Source of the DNA: Streptomyces dangxiongensis
Lineage (GTDB): Bacteria; Actinomycetota; Actinomycetes; Streptomycetales; Streptomycetaceae
DNA: 64,000 nt
Direction: 5' to 3'
NCBI RefSeq assembly: GCF_003675325.1
Contig: NZ_CP033073.1
Span: forward strand, 5,766,001 to 5,830,000
The position numbers were made by a program, and so were the translations under genes. This document shows, piece after piece, positions 22,882 to 33,796 of this stretch (positions are counted from its first letter, which is position 1; each line of letters begins with the position of its first letter). Below the pieces are notes generated by a model. That model was given only the letters and a program-made list of their open reading frames with translations, was not told the origin of the DNA and ran no database searches.

Positions 22882-24807
22882 TCACCGGATGGTGATCGTG
22901 ATCGTCGCCCCCTTGGGCGCCCTGTCGCCGGCCGCCACCGACTGCTTCCTCACGGTGTCGCCGAACAGTCCGAGCAGCCCGCGGTCGTCGTCGACCTCGA
23001 AGCCGGCGGCCTCCAGCCGCTGGTGCGCATCGTCCACGCTGTCCCCGACCACGTCCGGAACCTTGATCATCTCCGGGCCCCTGGACAGCGTCAGGGTCAC
23101 CGTGTCGCCCTCGGCGGCCTTCCTGCCGTTCCGCGGGCTCTGGGCGGCCACCTCGCCCTTGTCGTACGAGGAGTTGACCCGCCCGGTGGCGATCCGCACG
23201 GTCAGCCCCGCGTCCGTCAGCTCCTGCTTCGCGCCGTCCACGTCCTCGCCGGTGACGTCCGGCACGTCGATGGGGCCGCCCTTGCTGACGGTCAGCGCGA
23301 TCGCCGACCCGGAGTGCCGCTCGGTGCCCGCGTCCGGGGTCGTACCGATCACCGAGCCCTTGGGGACGTCGTCGCTGAACGCGCGCGTGACCATGCCCGG
23401 CTCCAGGCCGTCCGCCTTCAGCCGCGCCTGCGCCTGCGCCAGCGGCCGGCCCGCCACGTCCGGCACCTTCACCGTCCTCGGACCCAGCGACACGGTCAGT
23501 GTCACCGCGTCGTGGTCCCGGATCCGGGCACCGGGCCCCGGGTCGCTGCTGATGACCGTGCCGCGCCTGACCGTGTCGTTGTACGCGTGCCTGACCTGTC
23601 CGACGTCGAGCCCGGCGTCCTTCAGCCGCTCCCTCGCCTGCGGCTCGCTCTTCGTCAGCAGCGGCGGGACCTCGGTGAACTGGCCGGAGTTGATGTACCA
23701 GACCCCGGCGCCCACGCCGAGCACCACCAGCACCGCCGCGACGACCGCCAGCACCGCGCGCCGGGGCCGCGCCGGGCGCCGCCGGGGAGGCGGCGGGGGG
23801 CTCGCGAAGCGGGCGGTGCGATCGGTGACGTCCGCGGGCGGGCCGCCGTCGGCGGACAGCGGCCGGGGCACGGTCAGCGAGCGCGGGATCACGCTCGTGC
23901 GGTCGGCGGCGTTGTCGTGCTCCGCGGTCACCGCCTGCGGCGGCAGCGCGTCGAGCTGCTCGTCGGTCAGCCCGGCGCGGGCCTCGCGCACCCGCAGGAG
24001 CAGCGCCACGGCGTCGTGCGGCCGGATGTCGGGGGTGCGCGCCGTGGCCGACGCCACCAGCTCGTCCAGCCGGTACGGCAGTCCGGGCACGAGCGCCGAG
24101 GGCGGCGGTACGTCCTCGTGGATGTGCCGGTAGAGCACCTGGGCCGGGGACTCACCGGCGTGCGGCTTGCCGCCCGTCAGCATCTCGTACAGGACCACAC
24201 CGCACGCGTACACGTCGACGCGCGGGTCGGCGACGCCCTGCTCGATCTGCTCGGGGGCGAGATAGGAGACGGTCCCGAGGACGGCGCCCGTGGTGCTGGT
24301 CACCGTGTCCACGGAGCGCACCAGCCCGAAGTCGGCCACCTTGACCCGGCCGTCGTCCCCTATCAGCACGTTCTCGGGCTTCATGTCCCGGTGCACGAAC
24401 CCGGCCAGGTGCGCGGCGCCGAGCGCGGCCAGCACCGGCTCCAGGATGTCCAGCGCGGCCCGCGGCTGCACGGCGCCCCGCTCGCGCAGCACGTCCCGCA
24501 GGGTGCACCCGGCGACGTACTCCATCGCCAGGTACACGTACGACCCGTCCGTGCCCTGGTCGAAGACCTGCACCACGTTGGGGTGGTCGAGCCGGGCGAC
24601 GGACTTCGCCTCCCGGATGAACCGCTCGACGAAGGCCCCGTCGACCGCGAGCGCCGGGTGCATCACCTTCAGCGCGAGGACGCGGTCCAGGCGGGTGTCC
24701 AGGGCCCGGTAGACCGTGGCCATCCCGCCGGCCGCGACCCGCGCGTCGACGCGGTAGCGGCCGTCGAGGAGCTGACCGACGAGGGGGTCCTGAAGGGTCG
24801 TATCCAC
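22882..24807 (-). CDS. Ser/Thr protein kinase with four PASTA domains
   Basis: A 641-residue transmembrane eukaryotic-type kinase. The kinase domain (residues ~15-275) has the Gly loop VAAGGMATVY, the Lys in LALKVMHPA, the catalytic HRDMKPEN and the DFG segment VADFGLV, all intact. A linker follows, then a membrane helix near 365-388 and four PASTA repeats (residues ~390-640) that bind peptidoglycan fragments or lipid II outside the cell. It probably senses wall state and signals to division and wall synthesis. The GTG at 24807 was chosen because the domain begins soon after. Context next to an Rv2175c-like gene makes it the PknL counterpart, although PknL of M. tuberculosis lacks PASTA repeats. 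Confidence 0.93.
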   Translation of the reverse strand: MDTTLQDPLVGQLLDGRYRVDARVAAGGMATVYRALDTRLDRVLALKVMHPALAVDGAFVERFIREAKSVARLDHPNVVQVFDQGTDGSYVYLAMEYVAGCTLRDVLRERGAVQPRAALDILEPVLAALGAAHLAGFVHRDMKPENVLIGDDGRVKVADFGLVRSVDTVTSTTGAVLGTVSYLAPEQIEQGVADPRVDVYACGVVLYEMLTGGKPHAGESPAQVLYRHIHEDVPPPSALVPGLPYRLDELVASATARTPDIRPHDAVALLLRVREARAGLTDEQLDALPPQAVTAEHDNAADRTSVIPRSLTVPRPLSADGGPPADVTDRTARFASPPPPPRRRPARPRRAVLAVVAAVLVVLGVGAGVWYINSGQFTEVPPLLTKSEPQARERLKDAGLDVGQVRHAYNDTVRRGTVISSDPGPGARIRDHDAVTLTVSLGPRTVKVPDVAGRPLAQAQARLKADGLEPGMVTRAFSDDVPKGSVIGTTPDAGTERHSGSAIALTVSKGGPIDVPDVTGEDVDGAKQELTDAGLTVRIATGRVNSSYDKGEVAAQSPRNGRKAAEGDTVTLTLSRGPEMIKVPDVVGDSVDDAHQRLEAAGFEVDDDRGLLGLFGDTVRKQSVAAGDRAPKGATITITIR

Positions 24808-24956
24808 GCAGGGGAGTCTACGAGGGCCCACCGACACCACCGCCGGCCGCGGTGCCCCGGGTGGCGGAATGCAGCAGAGCTGTGACTGTCACGCGACGTG
24901 GAGCCCGGCGGGAGGCGGGGCCGGCCGGGGCCGGCCCCGCCTCGGTGCACAGCGTT

Positions 24957-25754
<798 letters not shown>

Positions 25755-25967
25755 TCAGCCTCCCTGCACGGCGGTGAGGACCTCGACACGGTCGCCCTCG
25801 GCGAGAGCGGTCGCCGCCCACCGCGCACGCGGGACCACGGTCTCGTTGACGGCGGCGGCCACCCCGCGCGGCGCCGCGGTGAGGGATTCCACCAGGGCGT
25901 CCAGCGCGGTGCCCGGGACGACGCGGCGGGGTTCGCCGTTGACGGAGATGGTGACGGAGACGCTCAT
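25755..25967 (-). CDS. thiS: sulfur carrier protein ThiS
   Basis: A 70-residue ubiquitin-fold protein that ends in Gly-Gly, the site of thiocarboxylate formation. The N-terminal VSVTISVNGEPR strand and the loop around VNETVVPR are typical. It carries sulfur to ThiG. The ATG overlaps the stop of thiO by four bases. Confidence 0.95.
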   Translation of the reverse strand: MSVSVTISVNGEPRRVVPGTALDALVESLTAAPRGVAAAVNETVVPRARWAATALAEGDRVEVLTAVQGG

Positions 25968-27133
25968 GCGGACTGCTCCAGCGGTTCCACGGGTGCGGCG
26001 CCGAACCGCCGCGGGGTGAACGGACGTGCCTCCTGAGGAAGGCCACCGGTGACCAGGGTGTGCGCCAGCACGTCCCCGGTGACCGGCGTGAGCAGCACCC
26101 CGTTGCGGTGGTGCCCGGTCGCCAGCAGCAGCCCCTTCAGGCCTGACGGGCCGAGCAGCGGGGCGTTGTCGGGGGAGGCGGGCCGCAGCCCGGCCCGGGT
26201 CTCGGTGAGCGGCAGCTCGGTGATGCCGGGCACCAGCTCATGGGCGTCGCGCAGCAGCTCGTACACGCCGCCCGCCGTGACCGTCGTGTCCCAGCCCAGC
26301 TCCTCGCTGGTGGCGCCGACGACCAGCTCGCCGTTCTCCCGGGGCACCAGGTAGACCTGGCTGCCGCGGACCACCGCCCGCACGGTACGGCTCAGGAAGG
26401 GCGCGAACCTGCGCGGCACGGTCAGCCGCAGCACCTGACCCTTGACCGGCCGGACCGGGGGCCGCAGCTCCTCCGGCAGGCCCGCGAGCCGCCCGCTCAG
26501 GCTCCCGGCCGCGAGGACCACCCGACCGGCGCGCAGCCCGGTCCCGTCCGCCGTGGTGACCCCGGTGGCCCGGCCCCCCGCGACGTCCAGCCGCTCGGCC
26601 CACGCGTGGTGGAACACCACACCGGCCCGCTCGCACGCCGCCATCAGGGCCGCCGACAGCCGCCGCGGGTCGACCTGGTGGTCGCCGTCGACCCGCAGGC
26701 CGCCGCGCACCCCGGGCGCCAGCATCGGCTCCAGGCGCCGGCACTCCCGCCCGGACAGCCACTCGGAGGCGAGCCCCGAGCGCTGCTGCAGGGCGTGCAG
26801 GTCCCGCAGGTGGGCGCGGTCGTCGGCGTCGAGCGCGACGGCGAGGGTGCCGCAGCGGCGGTAGCCGACGTCGTGGCCGGTCAGCTCGGTCAGCTCGGCC
26901 ACGAACTCCGGGTAACGGCGCGCCGACTCCAGATTGAGGGCGAGCAACGTCTCCTCGCCGTAGTGCAGTTCGGTGACCGCGGCCAGCATCCCGGCCGCTA
27001 CGCGAGCGGCCCCGCCGCCCGGTTCGGGGTCCACCACGGCCGTGGTGAGCCCGCGTTGCGCGGCCCGCCAGGCCGTGACCAGGCCGATGATCCCGCCCCC
27101 GATGACGAGGACGTCGGACGTACGTGACGACAT
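25964..27133 (-). CDS. thiO: glycine oxidase ThiO
   Basis: A 389-residue FAD-dependent oxidase that converts glycine to the dehydroglycine used for the thiazole ring. The dinucleotide-binding VIGGGIIGLVTAW is at residues 9-21, an ATG-like FAD motif GLLLATGHHRNGVLLTP is near 335-351, and the DAO-type core lies between. It is the first gene after the TPP riboswitch. The ATG at 27133 starts the protein six residues before the FAD motif; no SD-like element is clear except AGGGAGGGG within the riboswitch 3' arm, which would be masked when TPP binds. Confidence 0.94.
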   Translation of the reverse strand: MSSRTSDVLVIGGGIIGLVTAWRAAQRGLTTAVVDPEPGGGAARVAAGMLAAVTELHYGEETLLALNLESARRYPEFVAELTELTGHDVGYRRCGTLAVALDADDRAHLRDLHALQQRSGLASEWLSGRECRRLEPMLAPGVRGGLRVDGDHQVDPRRLSAALMAACERAGVVFHHAWAERLDVAGGRATGVTTADGTGLRAGRVVLAAGSLSGRLAGLPEELRPPVRPVKGQVLRLTVPRRFAPFLSRTVRAVVRGSQVYLVPRENGELVVGATSEELGWDTTVTAGGVYELLRDAHELVPGITELPLTETRAGLRPASPDNAPLLGPSGLKGLLLATGHHRNGVLLTPVTGDVLAHTLVTGGLPQEARPFTPRRFGAAPVEPLEQSA

Positions 27134-27142
27134 GGGCGTCCA

Positions 27143-27236
27143 GCCCCTCCCTTCGCCGGCATGACCCGGATCAGGTTCGTACGGTCGGAGGCCGCCAGCC
27201 TCCCTCTCAGCCCGGTGCGTCCGGGCTCCCGCGAGT
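27143..27236 (-). ncRNA. TPP riboswitch (THI element)
   Basis: On the minus strand the conserved parts of the thiamine pyrophosphate aptamer come in order: GGGCTGAGAGGGAGGC around 27200-27214, ACCGTACGAACC, and ACCTGATCCGGGTCATGC (27159-27176) followed by CCGGCGAAGGGAGGGG. The last part overlaps the probable ribosome site of thiO, so TPP would mainly block translation. P1, the P2/P3 arm with the CTGAGA loop and the P4/P5 arm can all be paired by eye. Confidence 0.95.
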
Positions 27237-27294
27237 GCTTGTACGGTGGCCACCCTAGCCCGCCCCGCTCACCACGCGTAAGGAGCCCTCGGCC

Positions 27295-27387
27295 GTGATC
27301 CGCTCGCTCGGCGGACTGGTGTTCGTCCCCGTGTCGGACCAGGCCCCAGGTCAGGTGGGCACCGGCACCCGGTTCACCCACCACTGA
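27295..27387 (+). CDS. possible 30-residue small protein
   Basis: A GTG at 27295 with AAGGAG nine to ten bases upstream opens a 30-codon frame (VIRSLGGLVFVPVSD at its start). It has a hydrophobic N-terminal half and a polar end. It lies in the otherwise empty gap between the TPP riboswitch promoter region and the reductase gene. I know no family for it; it may equally be the remnant of a larger gene. Confidence 0.25.
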   Translation: MIRSLGGLVFVPVSDQAPGQVGTGTRFTHH

Positions 27388-27568
27388 GCCGGAGCCGGCC
27401 GGTGCGCGCCGGCGCCCCCGGGAGACGGCCCCGGCTGGGAATACAGCGCGATCTGGGCGGGACAGGCCGGCGGCGACGTCGTACGCCCGGCTCCGGCACC
27501 AGCGTTGTGGAACAGGTCACCGAGCACGCCCCCTGACTGACGGAGCGTCACCTGACTATGGTGATCGG

Positions 27569-28816
27569 GTGAGCGAGCAGACAGCGCAAGAGGGCACGTC
27601 GCAGGGACCGCGCGTGGTCGTCGTCGGCGCGGGCATGGCCGGGGTCCAGACCGCGGTCGCCCTGCGGGAACAGGGCTTCCGGGGCGCAGTGACCGTCATC
27701 GGGGCCGAGGCCCACCAGCCGTACGACCGGCCGCCGCTGTCGAAGGCCGTCCTGCTCGGCAAGGCCGAGGGATCCGCCTTCGACGTGGACTTCGAGTCCC
27801 TCGGCGTCGAGCTGCGCCTCGGCTGCGAGGTGCGGGGCCTGCGCCCCGGCGATCGCGAACTGGACACCGGCACAGGCCCGGTGCCCTACGACGTCCTGGT
27901 CCTCGCCACCGGCGCCGAACCGATCACCCTGCCCGGCACCGGGGGCGTGCCCGGCGTGCACCTGCTGCGCACCCTGGACGACGCCGAGCGGCTGCGGCCC
28001 GTCCTCGCCCGGCAGCACGACATCGTGGTCGTCGGCGCCGGCTGGATCGGCGCCGAGTTCGCCACCGCCGCCCGTGAGGCGGGCTGCGCGGTGACCGTCG
28101 TCGAGGCCGCCGACCGGCCGCTCGCCGGTGCCCTGCCCGCCGAGGTCGCCGCCCCCATGGCCGCCTGGTACGCCGACGCGGGCGTGGAACTGCGCACCCA
28201 CGCGCGCGTGGAGCGCGTCGAGCCCGGCGCGGTGCTGCTCGCCGACGGCACACGGCTGCCGGCCGGCGCCGTCGTCGTCGGCATCGGCGCCCGCCCCGCC
28301 ACGGCCTGGCTGGCCGGCTCCGGCATCGAGCTGGGCGCGCACGGCGAGGTCCTCGCCGACGCCCACCTGCGCACCTCCCTGCCGGACGTGTACGCCGTCG
28401 GCGACTGCGCCTCCTTCCCGTCGGCCCGGTACGGCGAACGGCTGCTCGTCCACCACTGGGACAACGCCCTCCAGGGCCCGCGCACGGTCGCCGCCAACAT
28501 CCTCGCCGCCGACCACCTCGGCGACACCCCGCAGGTCTACGACCCGGTGCCGTACTTCTGGTCCGAGCAGTTCGGCCGGTTCGTGCAGCACGCCGGCCAC
28601 CACGCCGCCGCCGACCGCATGGTCCGGCGCGGCGACCCGACGGGACCTGCGTGGACGGTGTGCTGGCTGCGCGAGGACCGGCTGGTGGCCCTGCTGGCGG
28701 TCGGCCGCCCCCGGGATCTGGCGCAGGGACGACGGCTGATCGAGGCGGGCCGGCGGATGGACGCCCGGGCACTGGCCGACCCGAGCCGCCCCCTGAAGGA
28801 CGCCGGCGCGGACTAG
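27569..28816 (+). CDS. NAD(P)/FAD-dependent oxidoreductase (ferredoxin reductase type)
   Basis: A 415-residue pyridine nucleotide-disulfide reductase of the BenD/ThcD ferredoxin reductase group. The FAD site VVVVGAGMAGVQTA is at residues 16-29, PYDRPPLSKAVL near 52, the NAD site VVVGAGWIGAEFATAAREAG near 153-172, and the second FAD motif DVYAVGDCA near 273. Cys in a redox-active pair is absent, so it passes electrons from NAD(P)H to a small iron-sulfur protein or similar acceptor. The partner is not encoded next to it. The GTG start at 27569 has no strong ribosome site. Confidence 0.9.
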   Translation: MSEQTAQEGTSQGPRVVVVGAGMAGVQTAVALREQGFRGAVTVIGAEAHQPYDRPPLSKAVLLGKAEGSAFDVDFESLGVELRLGCEVRGLRPGDRELDTGTGPVPYDVLVLATGAEPITLPGTGGVPGVHLLRTLDDAERLRPVLARQHDIVVVGAGWIGAEFATAAREAGCAVTVVEAADRPLAGALPAEVAAPMAAWYADAGVELRTHARVERVEPGAVLLADGTRLPAGAVVVGIGARPATAWLAGSGIELGAHGEVLADAHLRTSLPDVYAVGDCASFPSARYGERLLVHHWDNALQGPRTVAANILAADHLGDTPQVYDPVPYFWSEQFGRFVQHAGHHAAADRMVRRGDPTGPAWTVCWLREDRLVALLAVGRPRDLAQGRRLIEAGRRMDARALADPSRPLKDAGAD

Positions 28817-28925
28817 CCGGGGCCGGCTCCCGGGGACGCCGGCGCGCACCGGCCGGCCCCGGCACATCGTCCCAGGTGGACCTACCTGGCTTCCGACTGT
28901 CAGTGGGGGATGGCAGGCTTGTCCT

Positions 28926-29291
28926 GTGACCGAGATTGACGCAAAGATCGATGCTCTCGTCCCCGCCTGGCTCACCCTGCCCGACATCGCCGAGATGTTC
29001 GGTGTCGAGGTGACGCGTGTGCGGCAACTGGTCAAGGACGGCCAGCTCATCGCCGTACGCCGAGGTGAGAACAGGGCGCTGCACGTCCCCGCCGCCTTCA
29101 TCGACGAGGACAAGGTCGTCAAGGGCCTGACCGGGACCTTGACGCTCCTGCGGGACGACGGCTTCACCGATGAAGAGATCATCGAGTGGCTCTTCACCCC
29201 CGACCCGAGCCTGCCCGGCACCCCCGCGCAGGCCCTGAGCGAGAACCGCGGCACGGAGGTGAAGCGCCGCGCCCAGGCGCTCGCCGTCTGA
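28926..29291 (+). CDS. Rv2175c-like DNA-binding protein
   Basis: A 121-residue winged helix-turn-helix protein. The helix-turn-helix is near residues 16-40 ([20 protein letters not shown]), and the C-terminal part has [11 protein letters not shown] near 82-92, a stretch shared with Rv2175c of M. tuberculosis. Rv2175c binds DNA and is phosphorylated by the neighbouring kinase PknL at a Thr in an N-terminal extension; that extension is missing here. The GTG start at 28926 begins right before the conserved region. The kinase with PASTA repeats lies 4 kb away, with the thi genes and the reductase in between. Confidence 0.87.
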   Translation: MTEIDAKIDALVPAWLTLPDIAEMFGVEVTRVRQLVKDGQLIAVRRGENRALHVPAAFIDEDKVVKGLTGTLTLLRDDGFTDEEIIEWLFTPDPSLPGTPAQALSENRGTEVKRRAQALAV

Positions 29292-29377
29292 GGCGACCCG
29301 CACCAGGGGTGGCGTGCGGGCCCGCGCCCGCACGCCACCCGGACCGTCAGACACACCGACCACGGGGGGACCCACGC

Positions 29378-30032
29378 ATGTCCGACACCGCCCGCGCCGC
29401 GCTCGCCGACGCCCGGCTGTACCTGTGCACGGACGCCCGCAGGCGCCAGGGCGACCTGCCGGAGTTCCTGGACGCGGTCCTGGCCGGCGGTGTCGACATC
29501 GTGCAGTTGCGCGACAAGGGCATGGAGGCCGCCGAGGAGCTGGAGCACCTCCAGGTCCTCGCCGACGCGTGCGCCCCGGCACGGCAGGCTCCTCGCGGTC
29601 AACGACCGCGCGGACGTCGCCCACGCCGCCCGCGCCGACGTGCTGCACCTCGGGCAGGGCGACCTGCCGGTCCCGGCCGCCCGCGCGATCCTCGGCGACG
29701 ACGTGCTGATCGGCCGCTCCACGCACTCCCGGGCCGAGGCCACCGCCGCCGCCGCCGCCCAGCGGGGCGTGGACTACTTCTGCACCGGCCCCTGCTGGCC
29801 CACCCCCACCAAGCCCGGCCGGCACGCCCCCGGCCTCGACCTGGTCCGCCACACGGCCTCCCTCGGCACCGGCCGCCCCTGGTTCGCCATCGGCGGCATC
29901 GACCTCGAAAACCTCGACGAGGTGCTGGACGCGGGCGCCCGCCGGGTCGTGGTGGTCCGCGCCCTCACCGAGGCCGACGACCCGGGCGCCGCGGCGGCCG
30001 AGTTCGCGAAGCGGCTGCGCGAGATCCGGTAG
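29378..30032 (+). pseudogene. thiE: thiamine-phosphate synthase gene with one frameshift
   Basis: ATG 29378 opens a frame with the N-terminal part of ThiE ([13 protein letters not shown], then [13 protein letters not shown] near residue 38), which joins HMP pyrophosphate to thiazole phosphate. At about 29575 the frame is lost, and the rest ([38 protein letters not shown]) continues one base later to 30032. Taking one C from the C4 run at 29574-29577 restores a full 217-residue ThiE. Since thiO, thiS and thiG are intact, loss of thiE would be surprising, and a sequence error is the likelier cause. There is no riboswitch in front of it. Confidence 0.88.
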
Positions 30033-30154
30033 CGCGGGATCCGCGAGCGGCCGGCCGGTTCCGGTCGGCGCCCGCTGTCCACCTGCTGGACAAAAAGCAG
30101 ATAATTCAGGCGAATATCCGCTGACCGGTTGGGGGACCGCCCACCCCTGGTTAA

Positions 30155-31087
<933 letters not shown>

Positions 31088-31140
31088 ACCGGCCGCACCG
31101 CGATACGACACACTGCGGAGCCACTGGGAGAGGGGCGTAC

Positions 31141-32109
31141 ATGGGCTGGACGGTCCTCTACATCGCATTCGGCGGCGTCGCGCTGTGGCTGCTCGGCGAG
31201 GTACTGCTGCAGTACAAGGCGCGCCTGCGCTGGCGGCTCCTCGCCTTCGCCGGCTTCGTCGGGGTCGTGCTCGGTGTGCTGATCCCGTCGGTCATCGTTA
31301 TCGGACTGGGCGCGATCGCCTTCGCGGTCGGCCAGACCTACGTCACGCTGTCGTTCCGCCGCGGCTTCGCCTCGGGCTGGGCGGTCAAGCGCCCCGGCCC
31401 CGAGGCCGACGGCGGCAGCAAGCGCCGTCGCGGCAGGGGGGACCGGCACGCCACGGACCCGCAGGGCGCCGGCACGCGGTTCGGTGACACCGCCGACGAC
31501 CCGGACACCGACCACGGCGTCCACAGCGTCCACGCCGGCCTCGACGCCCACGGCAGCCACGCCCAGGCATCCGGTGACCACGACGACTACGACCGCGACG
31601 ACGTCTTCACCCCGCCTCCCTCCCGGCCGGCCGAGCCCACCGCCGCCGGCACCGGTGGCGTCTACGCGCCGCAGCCCCTCCCCGACGACACCGGCAACTA
31701 CGGCGTCTACGGCGGCCCCGCCCCCGCCGGCGCCGCCCAGCCCCAGAGCGCCGACCAGCAGAGCTACGCCTACGACTACTCCGGCCACGGCCAGCAGGGC
31801 TACGGCTACGACGGCGCGGGCCAGCAGCCCTACGCCAACTACTCCGACCCGTACATCGGCAGCCGGCCCTACGGCGACGCCTCCTACGGCACCGACTACT
31901 CCCAGCACTACGGCCAGCAGGGCTACGCCCAGGACCCGTACCCCGGCGGCGGCTACGGCGAGACCCCGGCCAACGGGGTGTGGGTGCCGCAGCAGCGCAC
32001 CGACGAGACGTACGGCGGTGAACTCCCGCAGGAGCAGCCCTACCCGCACCAGGCGGGCGCCCAGCAGCCGCAGCACGGCGCCGGGTACGACGAGCAGTAC
32101 CGCTTCTGA
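31141..32109 (+). CDS. membrane protein with Tyr/Gln/Gly-rich cytoplasmic tail
   Basis: A 322-residue protein. Three hydrophobic segments lie in the first 80 residues (about 3-21, 33-53 and 55-75), then a basic stretch (SKRRRGRG near 100). The remaining 215 residues are low-complexity: an acidic His/Asp part, then many short units of Tyr with Gln, Gly, Asp or Ser (for example QQGYGYDGAGQQPYANY). Such tails are disordered and can form condensates. A strong ribosome site (GGGAGAGGGG) precedes the ATG. It corresponds to SCO2102-like proteins of unknown function; no enzyme motif is visible. Confidence 0.82.
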   Translation: MGWTVLYIAFGGVALWLLGEVLLQYKARLRWRLLAFAGFVGVVLGVLIPSVIVIGLGAIAFAVGQTYVTLSFRRGFASGWAVKRPGPEADGGSKRRRGRGDRHATDPQGAGTRFGDTADDPDTDHGVHSVHAGLDAHGSHAQASGDHDDYDRDDVFTPPPSRPAEPTAAGTGGVYAPQPLPDDTGNYGVYGGPAPAGAAQPQSADQQSYAYDYSGHGQQGYGYDGAGQQPYANYSDPYIGSRPYGDASYGTDYSQHYGQQGYAQDPYPGGGYGETPANGVWVPQQRTDETYGGELPQEQPYPHQAGAQQPQHGAGYDEQYRF

Positions 32110-32130
32110 GAAACCGGGCCGCGACCAGCG

Positions 32131-32219
32131 GGCCCACTCGCCGACGGCCCACTCGCCGACGGCCCACTCGCCGACGGCCCGGTCACAGACGGCCGGTCGC
32201 TGACGGGCGGGTCGCTGAC
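32131..32219. repeat. 15-bp tandem repeats, intergenic
   Basis: Three perfect copies of GGCCCACTCGCCGAC (32131-32175) are followed by three diverged copies with the same ...GTC(A/G)C(A/T)GAC end. The array lies between the stop of the Tyr-rich membrane protein and the stop of the convergent desaturase-like gene. It could be a slippage product; no function is evident. Confidence 0.85.
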
Positions 32220-32226
32220 GGGCGGG

Positions 32227-33738
32227 TCACTGGGAGCCGCGGAACCCCGGGCCCTCCACGATGAGCCCGGCCACCAGCGCGCCCGACATGCCGGCGTGCG
32301 GGAGGCCGCCGCCCGGGTGGGACCAGCCGCCGACCCGGTAGAGACCGGGCAGGCGCGTGGTGTTCCCCGGACGCAGGAAGCGCCCCTCGCCGGCGGCGAG
32401 CGCGGGCGCGGGCACGGCCCCGGAGCGGGCGCCCGTCTCGTCCTCCACGTGTCCGGGCACGCGGACCTCGTGCCACAGCAGGCGCTCCCGCAGACCGGGC
32501 ACCGCGCGCCCGGCGGCATCGAGGAGCAGCTCGGTGTACCGCCGCACCGTGGCCTCCTCCTCCCAGAGAGCCTCGGGCGACACCACGGCGGACAGCACCA
32601 CCGACTCGTGTCCGTCATCGGGCCGGAGCGCGGGGTCGTCGGGGCGCAGCACGGTCACCGTCGGCGGCGGAGGCACGTCACCGCCGGGGGAGACCAGGAA
32701 GTCCAGCTCCGATTCCGGGGCCGCCGGGTGGACGACCGTGCGGTGCGCGATCCCGGGCTCCGGCGCGCCGCGCAGGGCGAGCAGCAGGGCGAACCGGGCG
32801 AACGGGGCGGCGAGCGGCTCGGCCCCCACGTCACCGCCGGTGTCCAGCGGACGCTCCGTCAGGGCGCGCAGCCGGGCCGGGTCCACGTCCGCCACGACAT
32901 GGTCGGCGTCGGCCACCGTGCCGTCCGCCAGCTCCACCCCCGCGGCCCGGCCGTCCTTCTCGACGATGCGGGTCACCTCGGCGCCGAAGAGGAACTCCAC
33001 CCGCCGCCGCACACACCGTTCGTACACGGCGCGCGCCAGCTCCCGGACGCCGCCGCGCACGTACCAGGTGCCGAAGGCGTGCTCCATGTACGGCAGCACG
33101 GCCGCGCTCGCCGGGACGCTGCGGGGATCCAGGCCGTACGCCAGCACCTGACTGTCCAGGAGGTCCGCCAGGCGCTCGTCGCGCAGCTCCCACCGGCCGA
33201 TGTCGGCCACCGTGCGTGCCGTCCGCGTGCGCAGCAGCCGCTTGTGCGGCACCGCCGGATACGGCTCCTTCCCGGCCAGCACCTGCCAGTCGGGCCACAA
33301 CGGCTCCTCCAGCAGCGGCCGGCGCGTGCGGTCCCAGGCCTCGCGGGCCCGCACCAGGAAATCGCCCCAGCGCCGGCCCGCCCCCTCACCCAGCGCCTCG
33401 TCCAGAGCGGCGACGACACCCGCGCGCGAGGCGTTCGGCAGGGACACCGCCGTGCCGTCCGCGAAGACGTGCCGGGCCGACGGATCCACCTGGACCAGCT
33501 CGACGCAGTCCTCCAGCGGCTCCTTGCCGGTCTTGACGAACAGATCGCGGTACACGGCGGGCAGCGTCAGCAGTCCCGGGCCGGTGTCGAAGCGGAACCC
33601 GTCCCGCTCGAACCGGCGCACTCCGCCGCCGTACGTCTCCGTCCGTTCGTACACCGTCACCCGGTGGCCCGCGACGGCCAGCCGGGCGGCAGCCGCCATC
33701 GCGCCCATCCCGGCGCCGATCACCGCAATCCGTGCCAT
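32227..33738 (-). CDS. phytoene desaturase-like FAD oxidoreductase
   Basis: A 503-residue CrtI/NAD(P)-FAD family oxidoreductase. The N-terminal AVIGAGMGAMAAAARLAVAGH at residues 4-24 and VYERTETYGG near 28-37 bind FAD, and the C-terminal LYRVGGWSHPGGGLPHAGMSG near 470-490 is the second FAD signature of carotenoid desaturases. No other carotenoid genes are in the window, so it may act on a different polyprenoid or lipid. The ATG at 33738 was chosen since the FAD motif starts at once. It is followed downstream by the tandem repeat array. Confidence 0.87.
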   Translation of the reverse strand: MARIAVIGAGMGAMAAAARLAVAGHRVTVYERTETYGGGVRRFERDGFRFDTGPGLLTLPAVYRDLFVKTGKEPLEDCVELVQVDPSARHVFADGTAVSLPNASRAGVVAALDEALGEGAGRRWGDFLVRAREAWDRTRRPLLEEPLWPDWQVLAGKEPYPAVPHKRLLRTRTARTVADIGRWELRDERLADLLDSQVLAYGLDPRSVPASAAVLPYMEHAFGTWYVRGGVRELARAVYERCVRRRVEFLFGAEVTRIVEKDGRAAGVELADGTVADADHVVADVDPARLRALTERPLDTGGDVGAEPLAAPFARFALLLALRGAPEPGIAHRTVVHPAAPESELDFLVSPGGDVPPPPTVTVLRPDDPALRPDDGHESVVLSAVVSPEALWEEEATVRRYTELLLDAAGRAVPGLRERLLWHEVRVPGHVEDETGARSGAVPAPALAAGEGRFLRPGNTTRLPGLYRVGGWSHPGGGLPHAGMSGALVAGLIVEGPGFRGSQ

Positions 33739-33796
33739 GCCCGCGACTTTATCGACCGCCACCGACCATGCGTCCGCCGGGCGGCCGGGACGCGGG

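Noticed and set aside
32131..32219. Tandem repeats as a CRISPR array
   Set aside because: The units are contiguous without spacers, only 15 bases long, and there are no cas genes.
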